A stretch of DNA of 64,000 nt from Leucaena leucocephala. Its lineage: Eukaryota > Streptophyta > Magnoliopsida > Fabales > Fabaceae. The notes beneath the pieces are model-generated. The model searched no databases. It was given only the letters and a program-made list of their open reading frames with translations, and was not told the origin of the DNA. Shown in pieces: positions 49,370 to 62,850 of this stretch. The stretch is taken from contig CM073547.1 of assembly GCA_037074615.1 (NCBI GenBank), positions 2,604,001 to 2,668,000 on the forward strand. The letters are read 5' to 3'. The position numbers and the translations under genes are program-made. Within the stretch, counting starts at the first letter, position 1; each line of letters starts with the position of its first letter.

Positions 49370-52300
49370 CCTATATAATGATACAATTATCTGCTCCCAT
49401 ATCAAACCATTTTTTATACACACTAAATCTATCACATTTTTCAACAAAGATACATTACACTAATAATTAGGGACATTAATTATTAGCGTGTGTACAACTA
49501 CAAACCAAGTATATGTTTAATCATTAAAATAAACAAAGTTTCTTTATACATTAAATTACTATTATATGTTATATATATATATATTGACTTGAAGTTCTTA
49601 TTACTTTCCCTCGTGTTTCCCTCCCACCCCTCAATTAGGTTCCAATCAAAGTGATTAATTACGAAATAATCATCAACTTTTTGGTAAGCAAATCAGCCAT
49701 AATCTGTACCTTCAACTTTCGGTTTTTGATTGGTGTTTTGAATTTGATACGCACAGCAGATTGATGAATAAATCAAATAGAAAACAACAACAACAAAGAG
49801 AACAGCGATACTTTCTCACACAGAAAACATTAAAATAAGTATATATATAATTATTTAATAAAAGAATTCAAAAAATGTCTCTAATAATTGAACTTCATAA
49901 TTCATAGGGTTCTTCCACGAAGTTTCAGAGATACAGAACTCCTTTCTTAGATTGGAGCTTCGTGGGGTGAGCTTTTGTCGCAACATGCGTTGACAACTAA
50001 ATATCAACCGAGTAAACTTTATTTACCCAAATTTCATTTTCTCTATCTTTTGTCAATAAAGTGATTTTGATAGGAAACAAACAAGTTCAAGGGGATTGAA
50101 TTGGGTTTTTAAACTTACAATTTAAAGATTGTAAAATTTACGTATAAAAGAAGATATGAAATCTAAGATTTTAAAAAAATTAAATAAAGTTCTAATTAGC
50201 GTTATTAGAAAAAGAAGATTTAAGTAAAAAATTAGGGTAAGAATTAATTATAAAAAATTGTATTTAGATTTTTTTATTATAAATTATATTCACGAAATCA
50301 TTGATCTTTTACCATCCAAGTAAGAAATCAGCCCATGAAGGGCCTATAACAAGAATGATCCATGAGGGAAAATGTCAAATTGAGCTTGAAAAAGTTCATG
50401 AACACCATAGCAAAGAAACAAGCAGATGGATCCAAATAAAATAATTATAAAATAATAATAATAATAGCTCACATATGTCAATTTAGCCACCCTCTATTAT
50501 TACGATCTCGACCTTTGATGTTTCTTCAAACTACCATCTCACCAACAATTTAATAATATTTATTTTCTAAAAAAAATAAAGATGAGTAATAAATATTGAT
50601 TCATGATCAGTTGTAAACATAAAAATCTTAAATGCGAATTAATGGCCTATACTAGCAAATTATTTTTCAGCAAAAAATTTTGGGACTTGTTTATAAAAAA
50701 AAAATTGGGAGTTGAATGTTATTAAATTAAATTTTAGGATTTAATTGTCATTTTTTTATATGAGATATTTGGCTTTGGATGAGTACAATAACATGATTAG
50801 CTATAACATCAAGAAGGAAAAGAATATCACATGACATAAATCAAACAGACAAGCTCAAAAGAAAGCAACACGTATCATTGATTCTTGAAAGAAATGTTGC
50901 GTAAATGATGATCAAAGAAACCCTCCACAGAGAAGAATCATAGGGAAGATGAAGGGCAAAAGCAAAAAGATAACATTCCCTTTTGGGATTTTACCATTTG
51001 GTGGGGAGTGAAACATACTTTGAAGCCCCTTTCACTTTCAGAAACTGATGCGACATTGATTTGCTACAGTCATCCAATCAATCATAAGCTATAACCACTT
51101 TTGTTTTCACTCTGTGCTATGCTGTTCACATAAAATTCTTTTTTGGTGTAAGCTTACATTATCTTTAAGTTATTTGACTTGAGCCTAATCTTTGTCAAAT
51201 CAGGAGTAATATTAACATCAAAGCTCTCTGTTTTTTAAATTTTCTTTTTTCATTTTGAGGAGATAAGATTTCTTATTGTCTCAACTAACTAATAAATCGT
51301 TGTTACTTCACATGTGATTCTATCATCTATCTCTTTAAAAAATAGGCTTGTTTTTTAAAGAGCTTAAGCGGAGATGGTGATATTTTTTTTTATTACCTAC
51401 CCAATTTATTAAAATTTTACCTCAATTATATTTAGATCTGATCTGCGTCACGCATCTAGTTATAGTAGATAAGTTTTTTAACGAGTATTTTCTATATACA
51501 TTAAAACTCAAACTTAAAATTTTATTTAAATGATATCAAAACAACTATTACTCATATCAAGACACGTTGGTTGAAGATAGCGATGTTAATAGTGGGAGAT
51601 ATTGACGGGTTGAGGGCACATGCGGTGTTTCATAGAGTGGCCAGGAACAGTTGAAAAGGCAAATTGTAAGAAGTAGTTGAGAGGTAATGAGGAAGCAAGA
51701 TTTTTTGCATGCAAAAAGCATTTATGCTTTTCATACTCTTTAGCCAAAAACGAAAGGAATCCCATGTCTGCACCCCGGAAGTGGATCCTCTTTTTGATTC
51801 CGAAAAAAAAAAATCATAACCATTTTGGATAATTAAGATTTAATATGATATTCAAGGTTCTCATAATATTTGAAATTATATCTAATAAGTACTTTGGGAC
51901 AATTAATTAATAATAAGAAAGGAGTACAGCAAGCTCTATAATTTTCTCTAAGCCTCTCATCAACAGCCAACTCGTTCAAATGAAATGTGATTTAATCATT
52001 AATGAGATAATCAGCACAATAATTATTATCTGGACAAGAAAAATTAACGCGGACACCCCACTCTTTTGCGGGGGCAATTTTCACTTCTTCAATGATGTCG
52101 CCATGGGATGGTCCTTTGGAGAATCTCATAAGAAAGTTGCATGAGTCAACCAGAGTTAAATATAGTAGGAGGAATTAGCTCCTTACAATGAGGTTCAAAT
52201 TTTTATTAGAAAAAATATATATTTTTTTAATACTAAATATTAGTTTGAATGAGTATCTCTAATATAAAGATACCCACACATTATATATATAAAAAAAGAT

Positions 52301-53600
52301 TGTATGCATGAAATGCTATTATTGATTTTTCTTTTGTATAAAAATTTTAAAAAAGGTAGGGTTCACCCATGATTAAAGTGTAGGGTGAAGTCTCCTTTTT
52401 TTTAAGCGATATTAATGTCGAGTAGGGCCAATTGTCAATTACTTTCAGGAGTAAATCTAAACATTTAGGAGTTAGGATATTTTTCCAAGTAATACGACTG
52501 AAATCACAATAAAATAGTACTCCCTAAAAATTGAATACGCTATAAATAATCGTATATTTTATTTTTTTGTCAGTTGAACTATAGACTATGGGTTGCTATT
52601 ATTAAATTGATAGCGACACTGATTCTCTTTATCACGATCAACCAAAACTAGCTTAAAGACAGAAGCCCCTTTCTGCATCATCAAGTTCGTTGGCAAAGAT
52701 ACTGCATTTCGGCAAAGGGTTGATTCCAGAAAAATTAAACGCCGTTCACATAAATGATAAAAGCCACATATTTTCTCCCTTGATAAAGTTGATACAAAAA
52801 TTTATGAGAACTGGAAAAAAATCCACACTTAAAAATTTAATTGATAAGACCTGATAAATTTATGTAAAGAATATCAATACTCTTCAATTTTATACAGAGT
52901 ACAATACTTTGATTTATGTCCCTCTTACTGATTAAATTTTGAATTAAGGACTTTGCCTCAATTTTCCTAAAATTTATAGTTTGACTTTAATAATTTTTTT
53001 TAAAAAAAGAGCTTACAGAAGCCAAATGTAAGCTTTCAAGTTTCTGGCCGAAATATAGCGTATCTTTGAAAGTTCCGTTGGATGCCAGTAAGTACGATAG
53101 CAGGAAGTGAATCAGAGCCGGCAACCCTCTGCCATAGGCGAGAAACGCGTTCCGAGAGCAAGACGTCAGGTCTGAATATGAAAGTTCATTTTATATTTTA
53201 AACTTCGATTCTAAAGAGTCCACATAGTCAATGTGAGATAGAGATTGTGCATTCGAAATCTTATGTATTACAAAGATTATTTAATTTTGTAAGACCTGAT
53301 ACTTTTACAGCAAATCGCATTGTTTATGCATCTGCAGACAATTCCAATTTTTTAAAGGACGGGGCCCCACTAACAGACCAGTACTTGAACACGAATGAAA
53401 GCTTCAACTATCAGTCCAGATCGAGAAATCTTACCCACGCTGGTTTAACACAAGATTAACCAATCAACCCATTCAACAGTTCGTAAACAAATCCGGAAAA
53501 AAAGAAGAAGCTAACTAAACCCTCATGAGTTTTATTTGCAGCACCTCGCAATTAAAAAACTACCGCCACTAAAATAAAAATCTCATAATATTATTAATCC
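49370..53600. other. gene-free intergenic region and PFP 3' flank
   Basis: AT-rich DNA. No supported gene, RNA or clear transposon. The open frame at 53247-53459 is not recognisable. The last few hundred bases before 53601 are probable 3' UTR of the PFP-beta gene. Confidence 0.45.
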
Positions 53601-56600
53601 CTAGCGTTGAGCACCAAGCTCCAAGAGCAAGGTGTGATTAGCAGCATCTGCGCCTGGGCCCTTGAATTGAATAGGACCTGCAGTGAAGATCATCATGAGC
53701 AACGAGCATCCAGTTCAAGATAAATGACGACTTAAACCTAAGTTATTCTTAATCCATTCGATTTTAATGGCGTGAAAAATTGAGGAAAAAGGATTAGATG
53801 AAGGTAGAAGCAGTAATAAATGAAAGAACAGACAATATGTACCTGGACTAATGTAGCGATTATTCAAGGCCCAATCATCCCTCAAGGAGGCAAACTTCTT
53901 GAAGGGCGCCCCTGGAAAAATTTACCGGGAAATGCAGTCACATTCAGTTAAAGTGTGTGAAATCATATATCCAAATTGATGTTGAGGAACAGAGGCTTAC
54001 GATTTGGATACATCTATCAAGGTTTGGGAGATCAAATGCTCTTTTTTTTAATATTATTGGCAACTATATGGACCAATTAAGGGAAGTAAATATTACCATC
54101 TTAAACTTCATTTTTCTCCTTCCAAGCAGGGGAATAATAAAAATCATGCTATTTTACTCGTTGTTCTATCCTCAATCACCAAGCGGAGAGTTTACTTGAA
54201 CCTAGAATATTGAAGTTCAGATGAATAGCATACCTTCTAGTTCCACCATTGCCTTCTTGATCACAGGTTTGAACTTACCTGCAAGGAAAAGTGAACATCA
54301 ATAAAACACAGAAAGAACTGGACATAAATACACCACAGTCCAAAAAATACATAACAGATAACAATATTACTGATTTTGAATGCATTTTACTGTCAATTCC
54401 AGGTAGCATGGTCAATCAGGGGAAACATAACGATCATGAATCTAAGTTTTGCAACAAAATAGGAACAAAAACTCGTTTGACGCATGGTCAATCAGGGGAA
54501 AGCCATTGAAATGAAAAGAAAAGCTGATATGGATATTTATATGTACCATGTCTCCTTTCAACGTCCATCAGGGAGGTCAATGCAGTTCCACCAACAGTCC
54601 ATTCTTCTATTGAAGCGCTCAAATTCCCAACCTAATATCAGAGAAAATTAAAGGATCCAGGAGATACCGACATTACCAGACTAACATGATTAATCATCAA
54701 CATCGAACTAAGATGAAATTTGGAAGTTGATAATCAAACAAAAAAAGGTGAGGCCAAAAGGATAAGCACAAACCGATGATATTAATCCAGTTTTCCCACT
54801 GTGAAGGAGGACTCCAGCACCATAACCCAGGGCATAGCAGTACATGGCATCAAAGTTAGTTGGCAACCCACATCTCCCTTCGTAACTGCACATTATAATA
54901 AAAGATAGTGATACGCCAAGCAAATATAAGGATAATAAAAAATTTGGTGTATGCAAAAGAAAACTAGAGTAAGTTCCTGGAAAGTTTTCTTGTATCGCAG
55001 GTCGTAGCATTATATATCAAATTCAAAAGGACAATGCCCAATCACAATATCATATTGGATGAAGTACCCGAAAAAGTGTGACTGCCCTTTGAATTCACCC
55101 TTGTATGTGCCTTCTTGTTTTCTCTTCTCCAACTCCGTTTCAACCATTTGAATAAGCATTTTCTCGGTTTCTATTTTGGCAACCTATATGAGAATAAATT
55201 ATCGTAAGCATCGTTCAAAGTCAAATTGCATAGGCCAAATAATTGCAACAAGAATAGCATTATAGCACCATAAAGCACCTGAACATTTCCATGTGGATCT
55301 CTTTCAAGCATCAATTGTTCTTGAATTGCTTGGGGTAAAAATTCAAAAAGCTTTAAGGACTGATCAGTAAGTTTCTTCTTCCATAGTCCGCCCTCGTCTA
55401 CAACATCATGAGCCAGGATTTCGTTTAACTCTGCGATAAGCTGCTGGACCTGCATAAGGCACAATTATATACATAAATGCTTATCAGTCAATGTATGTCT
55501 ATACTGACTGTACAGGATCAGAGATAAGGAAATAAAGGGGAATAAGATAGAATATATTTTTTTTATTCAAATCGATAGATACCTCAGGAATGAAATCAAT
55601 TAGGCCTTCAGGGATTAAAATGACACCATAGTTATAATTAACTTTAGCTCGTTTACAAATAACATCTACAATGTAATCTGTAACATTTTTCAGTGTCAAC
55701 TTCTTGGCAGCAACCTGCAATAAGATATTTCCAGGTCAATTTAATACAGAGACAGGAGGACAATCATCAACACTGAATCTCAGAAAGAAAATCATAAAAG
55801 TGTGTCTTTTGCTGGAGGAGTGTGGGTCACTACGGTGCTGAGTGTGAAGGGATGAGTGTTTAAAAGTACTAGTTACTTAAGCTTTCACCAGGTATTTCCT
55901 CAGCCTTTCTGTACTGCTATATCATAGTCCACAGATAGATGGAAATGATTATTTGCACCCAGAGGCAAGGAGATATTGCCATTATGTCTTTATTCAATTG
56001 TGTTTCCTAGGTTAATTCAAGCAAGTAATATAGCATGTATTTTCTCTAAAAAGCTTTACAACTACTTGAATGCAACCAAAATCACTTCAAATTTATAACG
56101 CAGCAATTCTGCAGTGCAGTGCCCACTGGAAATTATAATCGCTAGATCAAAATAAAAGCTTCTTAAATTTACTTTATCAATCCAGAGCACATTCAAATAG
56201 TACAAAAAGATTGGCTTTATAACAAACCTCTTCTCCAATAATAGTAATGTTTGGATGAGTTTGTAAAGCACATTCTAGTGTAATGTGTGAAGCTGCACGC
56301 CCCATGAGTCGTACAACTGCAGACAAATGTGTGAACATGTTACTAAATGTCCAGAAACCAATCAGATGATGAACAGATAGAGAAACTAAGAGGAAAATTG
56401 AAATTGACAACTAATATTTGCAATACTAAGCAAAACCCTCCTTTCTTTTCGGGCATGTGATGTACTATCTAAGCAATAATTCCAAGGCGATTCATTAAAT
56501 ATAGGTCATTGCAACTCTGTAAAGTCACCAATCTCTAATTGCTGAGTTCTAATTATTTGTCCACATGGATATACTTACAATGGTAATATTTTCCAGTTGA

Positions 56601-58801
56601 TCTTGCATCAATCATGACATTTCCAATCATTTCAGCATATATCTGCAAAAATTACTATTTCAATGTGAGAAAAGGTCCGGTTCTGTGCCCATGCAAAATT
56701 TATTAAAGAGAGTATTATACGAAATTTAGCATCAATTACATGCAAGAATGAAAAATAAGCATTTCCAGTAAATAGAATACAGATAAATCACCAAAATGTG
56801 TGACAAGAATATACTCCTCGGGTTTTATGCACTACAAACTAGGTTTTATATTAAGGAACAGAGGAGTATATAAGTATCATAGCTTTGTTGTTCTGGTTTA
56901 TAAATTAAAATGCACAGCAAAGGCAGGATGGATAGCTTCATTGACCTTGCAGGCAGTATCGAACCCAAAACTTGTAGGGACTTCTTTGCATTTCAAATCA
57001 CCATCAATAGTTTTAGGGCATCCAATCACTCGTGTCTTCATATTTTTGCTCCTGCATCGATTCAGATTACACAGACATGAACAATTATACATTCATAAAT
57101 GAATTTTGCTTCTCCTCTTGTACTTGTGCCAAATGATTAAAACAATAAACTGACAGCCAAGATGACCTTAAGGGTGCAATGTAAATCAACACCTTAAGCT
57201 GCAAATATTTCAGTATCAACAACACTTCATAGCAAAGGATCGTGGCAAATATATAACTCTGTTACAACAAACCTGAAGTTCTCAGCAAGGAGGCATGCAT
57301 TGGTGTTGGAGTCATCTCCACCAATAACCACAAGCCCATCCAAGTCTAGCTTCCGAGCTGTTTCTTCAGCTTGTTTAAACTGTGCATGTCAATTATAAAC
57401 TCTTCAGACGTTTTTTTTTTTTTTTTGGAAAAAAGCTCATGTAAAGTAACATATAGCAAACTTATGATCTCGCACCTGCTCTGGAGTTTCAATTTTGTCC
57501 CTTCCACTGCAAATCATGTCAAAGCCACCCTGCCAACAAATATGATTCATGTTAGATGTCAAACGTTATGATCATCATTCTTGCAGAGAGTTTAATAATA
57601 GTGGCACACTCTAACACATGAAAATGAACAACACTGCATTCGCAGGCATACCAAGTGCACCACCTTTACAACAGCAGAAATGAAGATGCATAAAACTACA
57701 AACAAAATGACCAGGTTAACATTGAATCTGTGGAACCAAATCACCACTAAAGTATTGAAAGAAATGAAGTTGGGCTTTACCAGCAGGAGACTTATTATGT
57801 AACGAGAAAATGTGTTAAATTTCAAAGATTCAACTAACTAGGAAGGGAACAATAAGAAGAAACCACATTCAAAAGCCTGCCCTTCCCGACTAAATTATGA
57901 CAAGTTTGAAGCACACCTATGTTACAAAACCATATGACAGCAAAAGAATAAATGAACCTGGTTTCTATAAGGATAAATATAATCGGAATTCAGTTCAACG
58001 TATTTGCACTTCATGATGCCAGCAGGACCTCCCCTGAAACCATATAATATGCTTCCTTTGGTGCGTTGTTGCAGGTAATCTTAAACAAAGAGAAAAATAA
58101 ATAATTAGCTTGGCTACGTGGCACAAGTATGCACCCCATAGATACAATATATTCACTTAATCTAGCTCACAATGGTGCTTACCAAAAATTCCAGAAATGA
58201 CATTGTGACCTCCAGGTGCTTGACCTCCAGACAAAACCACACCAATCTTCAACTTCTGATCCGCCGGCAGAGTCTCTGTTTCACTCGGCACCAACATTGC
58301 CGAAGGCTGCCCGAACAAGTGTGGAAATAGCTTCGCGATCTCATCTGCAGAAATGACAAGATGTCCATCCCCAGTATTAAGAAATAAACCTCGACATAAA
58401 ATCCAAATCCTAATTTTCCTTTTTCAATACCACAGTCGTCAAAGGTAAAAAAGAAGTAAACGTGAACCGCGACAAGCATTTGGCAGTCAGAAAGAAACCA
58501 AGCTCTCCAGCAAAAATGGCAGTTAATCGAGCAATGCAAATCGAAAAAACAGATCAACCAGGAGTGGAAATGGATCCAAAGGAAGCTCGACAAGTAGAGA
58601 CAGACCTGGATTTCCAGCAGCAGAGCTCTGGGGACCATCAACAATCTTGAAAGGCCCTTTGAGAACGGAGGGAAGAGGAAGTTCGTGGTCGATACGGCTG
58701 TTTTGGACTTCACTGTAGACGGGGGTGAGCCGACCGGTGATAGAGGTAGGTGCAGCTTTGCCGGCGGCGAAGCCACCGTTAGGTACGAAAGATGGGGCCA
58801 T
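53601..58801 (-). CDS. PFP-BETA: PPi-fructose-6-phosphate 1-phosphotransferase, beta subunit
   Basis: Sixteen exons: 58606-58801, 58183-58344, 57958-58079, 57476-57529, 57273-57379, 56946-57051, 56579-56642, 56228-56316, 55583-55714, 55279-55449, 55068-55183, 54774-54885, 54547-54631, 54234-54278, 53843-53911, 53601-53677. They sum to 1707 nt (568 aa), the usual length. The enzyme reversibly converts fructose 6-phosphate and pyrophosphate to fructose 1,6-bisphosphate and phosphate in the cytosol, with a regulatory alpha subunit encoded elsewhere. Visible motifs: VVLSGGQAPGGHNV near residue 105; GGDDS at about 198-202 and PKTIDGD at about 226-232, the Asp and Lys pair that marks PPi rather than ATP use; MGR at 275-277 for fructose-6-phosphate; YEGRCGLPTNFDAMYCYALG; C-terminus RYISPGPIQFKGPG. 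The start MAPSFVPNGG fits other PFP-beta proteins; the open frame extends upstream but lacks conservation. All introns start with GT. The intact active-site motifs mark the catalytic beta rather than the alpha subunit. Confidence 0.97.
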
Positions 58802-61784
58802 GGATAATGGGAGGCAACAGGGACAGTGAAGAAGAGCAGGAGAGTGTGGGGGCGAGGGAAGCGTGGATCTACGATTCTCGTCCAATAGGGGAGGACGAAG
58901 GTTGAAAAAGGGTTTCAAAAAGTAAAAGATCCTTGAAGCCTAGCCGATTCACCTCCGTTTGATCTCAAAGGGTTACTTTGGTAAATTGGAAGTTTAAGTG
59001 TATCAGTCCCTGTCCTAAACGTTTTTTGTTTTTGGCCAATTTTTGAGGAGTATAATATATTATTATTAATTAGCTAAAAATATCACAAAAGCGAATATAC
59101 CCAAAAATTCTTTGAAAAAAATCGCGGCAGAAGGGGTGGTTGGGAGGTTGAGAAATGAGATTCAAAGGCGGGTGAGTGGATCAGCATCAAAATTTGGTGA
59201 CTCAAGTTAATGTCACCTAACTTTTGAATCATTAGAATCTCTTATTGTGACGGTATTCCACTTAGGTCGCGGGTTATTCAATAGTTTTCCCTCCCTGAAG
59301 AATCTATTATTAATAAAAATAAGATAAATTGTTGTTGACCTAACAATATTTATTTGATAGTGTCGAATATTAAAAAAAAACTCAATATGCTAAATTTTAT
59401 ATTGGTGTACTTTTAGGAAATTATGTTATGTTTATTACAATTAAGTAATGGGTAAATGTGTAAAAATACTTATAAAATTTTATTATAAGGATGCCTAGAA
59501 CCGTACAGTTTTTTTTGTATAAAAGTAACTATAACAATATGAAATGAGAGTGAAAATATTAAATTTTGCTGGTTAATTATTAGAGAGAGAACTTGACAAA
59601 TAATGAATGATATTAGCTAAGTCACAATTATACTATATTTTTGTCTATGCCAATATTTTTAATTAAAAATTCTTTCTTCAACTATTAACTAATGAAATTT
59701 GGTGTTTTTACACTCATTTTATATTATTATGGTTACTTTTGTACAATTAAAAAAAAATTATATAGTGTTGGATACCTTGGCAAAACTTCATGGGTGTTTT
59801 TAAACCTTTGTACTTAAATAAATTATCTTTAGATATGATATTACTCGTCTACTATCATCTATTGTTAATCGTCACAGTCAACTTCACTGAAAGTATTACA
59901 CTGACACAGGAGAAGAAGTTATAGATTTGATGAAAAAAATTAAGGATCTATAAATTTTTGTCATTGAAACTCTTTAAATTCATTCTGACAAAATGATAAA
60001 GAGATTCAAACGAATATAAAATTAAAAAAGTGAAGAGAAAGATGATAAAGAGAAAAAAATCTTACAAATAATAATATCTAGATGGTAATAAAATAGATGG
60101 TGATACCAAAAATTAAAAAAAATTATTAGTCTTTAATTATTATTGAGATTTGGAGTAAGGCGAAATGAAGGACCATTATGATATAAAGTAAAAAGTAATA
60201 TCATAAAACTATTAATCAAAATTTTATATTTAAAATTTAAAATTTTTTACAACGATTATTTAGTGGTTTTATAGAAAAAAAAGTTATAAAAATAACTTTT
60301 AACAACAATTATTTAAAAATAATTTTTAATAATTTAATTATAAAATTTCATTATTTTTTATAGTGTTTTATCATTTAATTATAGTAAAATAACGTGGTTA
60401 AAATTATATTTATCATTTAATATTGTTGGCTCGCCCATCAACATTCATCCGTCAATGAAATAAAAAAGAACCTTTATCATTAATTCCTCGTTGGTCTCTC
60501 TTCTGACAATACCGATTCTAACATTAAAACACCATCGTTACGTTCACACTTGAATTCTAACAACCACCGGTACATATGTATTACAAAAAACAAAACAAAA
60601 AACATTTTCTTTTCAATTTTCTCCCTTTTACTTTTGTTTTTTGCCAGAAAAAAAGAATATATAACAGTACATGCTTTTAGAATACTCTAATTAATTAGAG
60701 GGCGGACACACTTCTATTATAAGACTAAATGTCCTACAACCCTCAAATATATCGAACAATATTAAAGTCGCAACAAATTAAAGAATGATTAGCAATATCA
60801 CTGAATATTTGCAAGATAACTGTTCCTCCCTTTATATTTTAACACAAGTAATTATCATATAAAATTTAAATTGGAACTTCACCATGGTTAAAAGTTAGAT
60901 TGCGTGTTTTTCAAAAAGAAAACTTTAATTAGACTACGGCATTATGATATTTAAAATAAAAATTAGATTAAACGTACGACAATACGTAAGTAAAATTAAA
61001 ATACAATAATCATCTTATACTGGTGGAATCGTCAAATTGAAACTGATCCATACGATAGATTTAGATACTATTGTTGTTCACATTTTATTATGTAGCTCAG
61101 TTTTGGATTGGGTTGGTTCTCTAAACTTTACAGAGCTATTATTATTCATCACTGTGTAAATATATAACAATAATATAGTATTCGATTTTCAGTGTTTACA
61201 TATATAAAAATGGATAGATATATGTTGCCTAGTACGTAAGAAAGCTTGTGAGAAACTCCCTCACGCACACATATAAAGTTCAGACACACATTGAGCTCAA
61301 GCATTAGCGTGTTCGAGAGAGGAAAATGGGAGAGAAGAGTAATGAAATGTATGAACGGGAGCAGTGATCTGCTGCGGAAGACGAACAAAAGGGGTTGACT
61401 TGTCTTCAGCTTCTCGCCAGAATGCCAACTGCTTTTCGGAACCACTACCCTATGGGCTCTCTCTCCAATTTCATCTATAATAACTGTTCCTTCTCTCTCT
61501 TTCTCTCTCTACATCTCTGTGAGTGCAAATGAATGTGGATTGTAATTTGGACGATGATATATATATATAATATATATAGCGCTTCCGGATGAGAGATACG
61601 ACATTGAAGATTGCAATAGCTTCGAGTTGTTTATCACGGACTTAGAAACTGGACAACAACCATGATTATGCTAAGCCACCCACTTCAGGTGCTTTTCTTT
61701 GTTATTATTTACGATAAATATCAATTAATCTCTCGTTGTCCGATAATATTTAACTGATATGTGCGCTCGCTCGTTCGCTCGCAG
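58802..61784. other. PFP-beta 5' region and intergenic DNA
   Basis: The first 100-150 bp are probable 5' UTR and promoter of the PFP-beta gene. From 59020 to 61100 the DNA is AT-rich without coding signal. The minus-strand frame at 61149-61445 has no domain. A CT run and an (AT)n run lie at about 61490-61580. Confidence 0.45.
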
Positions 61785-62090
61785 GTTTTTCAAGGATCAA
61801 CTACGCTGTTTAGAAATATCTAGCTAAAGGTAACAACATTGTTTACAGATCAACACACGATCACAATACTAAGATGAAATAATTATTAATGCACTTGACT
61901 GACCAACATGGAAGGATTGAAGTTACATATATATATAACTATTTTGATCTGCCGTTGTCGCCTGAGAATTACTTGCAGCAAGTCATCTCTCAAGAATCAA
62001 CTACGCTGTTTGGAATAATCTAGCTCAAGGTTCCAACTTATTGTTTATTATAAATCAACACACAGACAGACATTTGATCCCAATATATAC
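61785..62090 (+). repeat. tandemly duplicated segment (about 85-100 bp units)
   Basis: Two related units start at about 61792 and 61991. Both contain ATCAACTACGCTGTTT, then ATCTAGCT-AAGGT and ATCAACACAC, and both follow a TTGCAG or TCGCAG acceptor-like site. They lie just 5' of the ankyrin/PGG pseudogene and may be a duplicated exon of it, but no conserved protein block can be read in them. Confidence 0.55.
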
Positions 62091-62117
62091 AGACATGTGA
62101 AGAATTAGCAGTATTCA

Positions 62118-62850
62118 CGGGGATTGAATCTCCCTGGAAAGATAAGAAGAAGCATCAATTAGCAAAGCGTCTGGCAGAGTTCATGATGAAGCATGACTTC
62201 TCATATATGTCAGATTTCGTATGGTAGCCTCATAGGTGATTCACAGCTCCAACTGCCACCTGTTCTTTACAACGTCGAGAAAAGGAAACAACAATTGGAA
62301 CGCAAGGAACAGAGAGAAGATCTCCAAGCTAAAGATGATCAGATCAAACAACAACATTATAGCACACCATTGTTTGTCGCAACTAGCACTGGCATCGACG
62401 TGCAGCGAGTGGAAAAAGTTGTTCCCTCTCACCTACACTTGTTCTGTCACAATCAGGCACTAATTAAGCAAAAGATGTTCGGGACATGGACCACCATGAA
62501 ATGCTTGAAAAGGCAAGAGAATGGATAAAGCAGACAGCCGAGTCTTGCTTCACCGTGGCCGTTCTTGTGGCGACGGTGATCTTTGCGGCTGCCTACAACA
62601 TCCCTGGAGGGAGCGAGGGCGGCTCACCGGTACTCCTCAGTACAAGTCTCTCCCGCGCAGAAACTGAATCTAGGGTTTTCTTTTCTGTTCTTGGCGTTGA
62701 CGACCATGATGCTCGCTTTTTGTGCGACGATTTTCCTGACAATAAAGCTTGCCGTGGAAGAAATGGACCTCGACGTTGGTGTATAGTGCTGCGTTCTTTC
62801 CGGTCACTATATTTGGGTAGATTGAATTCCCACTTTATGAGTTGATTCCA
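62118..62850 (+). pseudogene. ankyrin-repeat/PGG-domain (ACD6/ITN1-like) gene fragment
   Basis: Pieces of this plant membrane-protein family appear in order but in different frames: KKKHQLAKRLAEFMMKHDFS (about 62145-62205), STPLFVATSTGI (about 62360-62395), VEKVVPSHLHLFCHN (to about 62455), then, after a frame change near 62475, MLEKAREWIKQTAESCFTVA and ATVIFAAAYNIPGGSEGG, which is the start of the PGG domain with its first membrane helix. After PVLL the frame shifts again; FLFLALTTMMLAFCATIFL near 62690-62745 could be the next helix. An in-frame stop follows the first piece. Most ankyrin repeats are absent. Real members are 500-700 aa, so this is a decayed partial copy. Confidence 0.75.

Noticed and set aside
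49915..49975. Hairpin with CCACGAAG and CTTCGTGG arms
   Set aside because: Arms are only 8 bp with a long loop, which is expected by chance in a window this size.
57150..57175. CAGCCAAGATGACCTTA, similar to the miR169 mature sequence
   Set aside because: It lacks bases of the mature miRNA and no pairing arm is seen nearby; it lies in an intron of PFP-beta.
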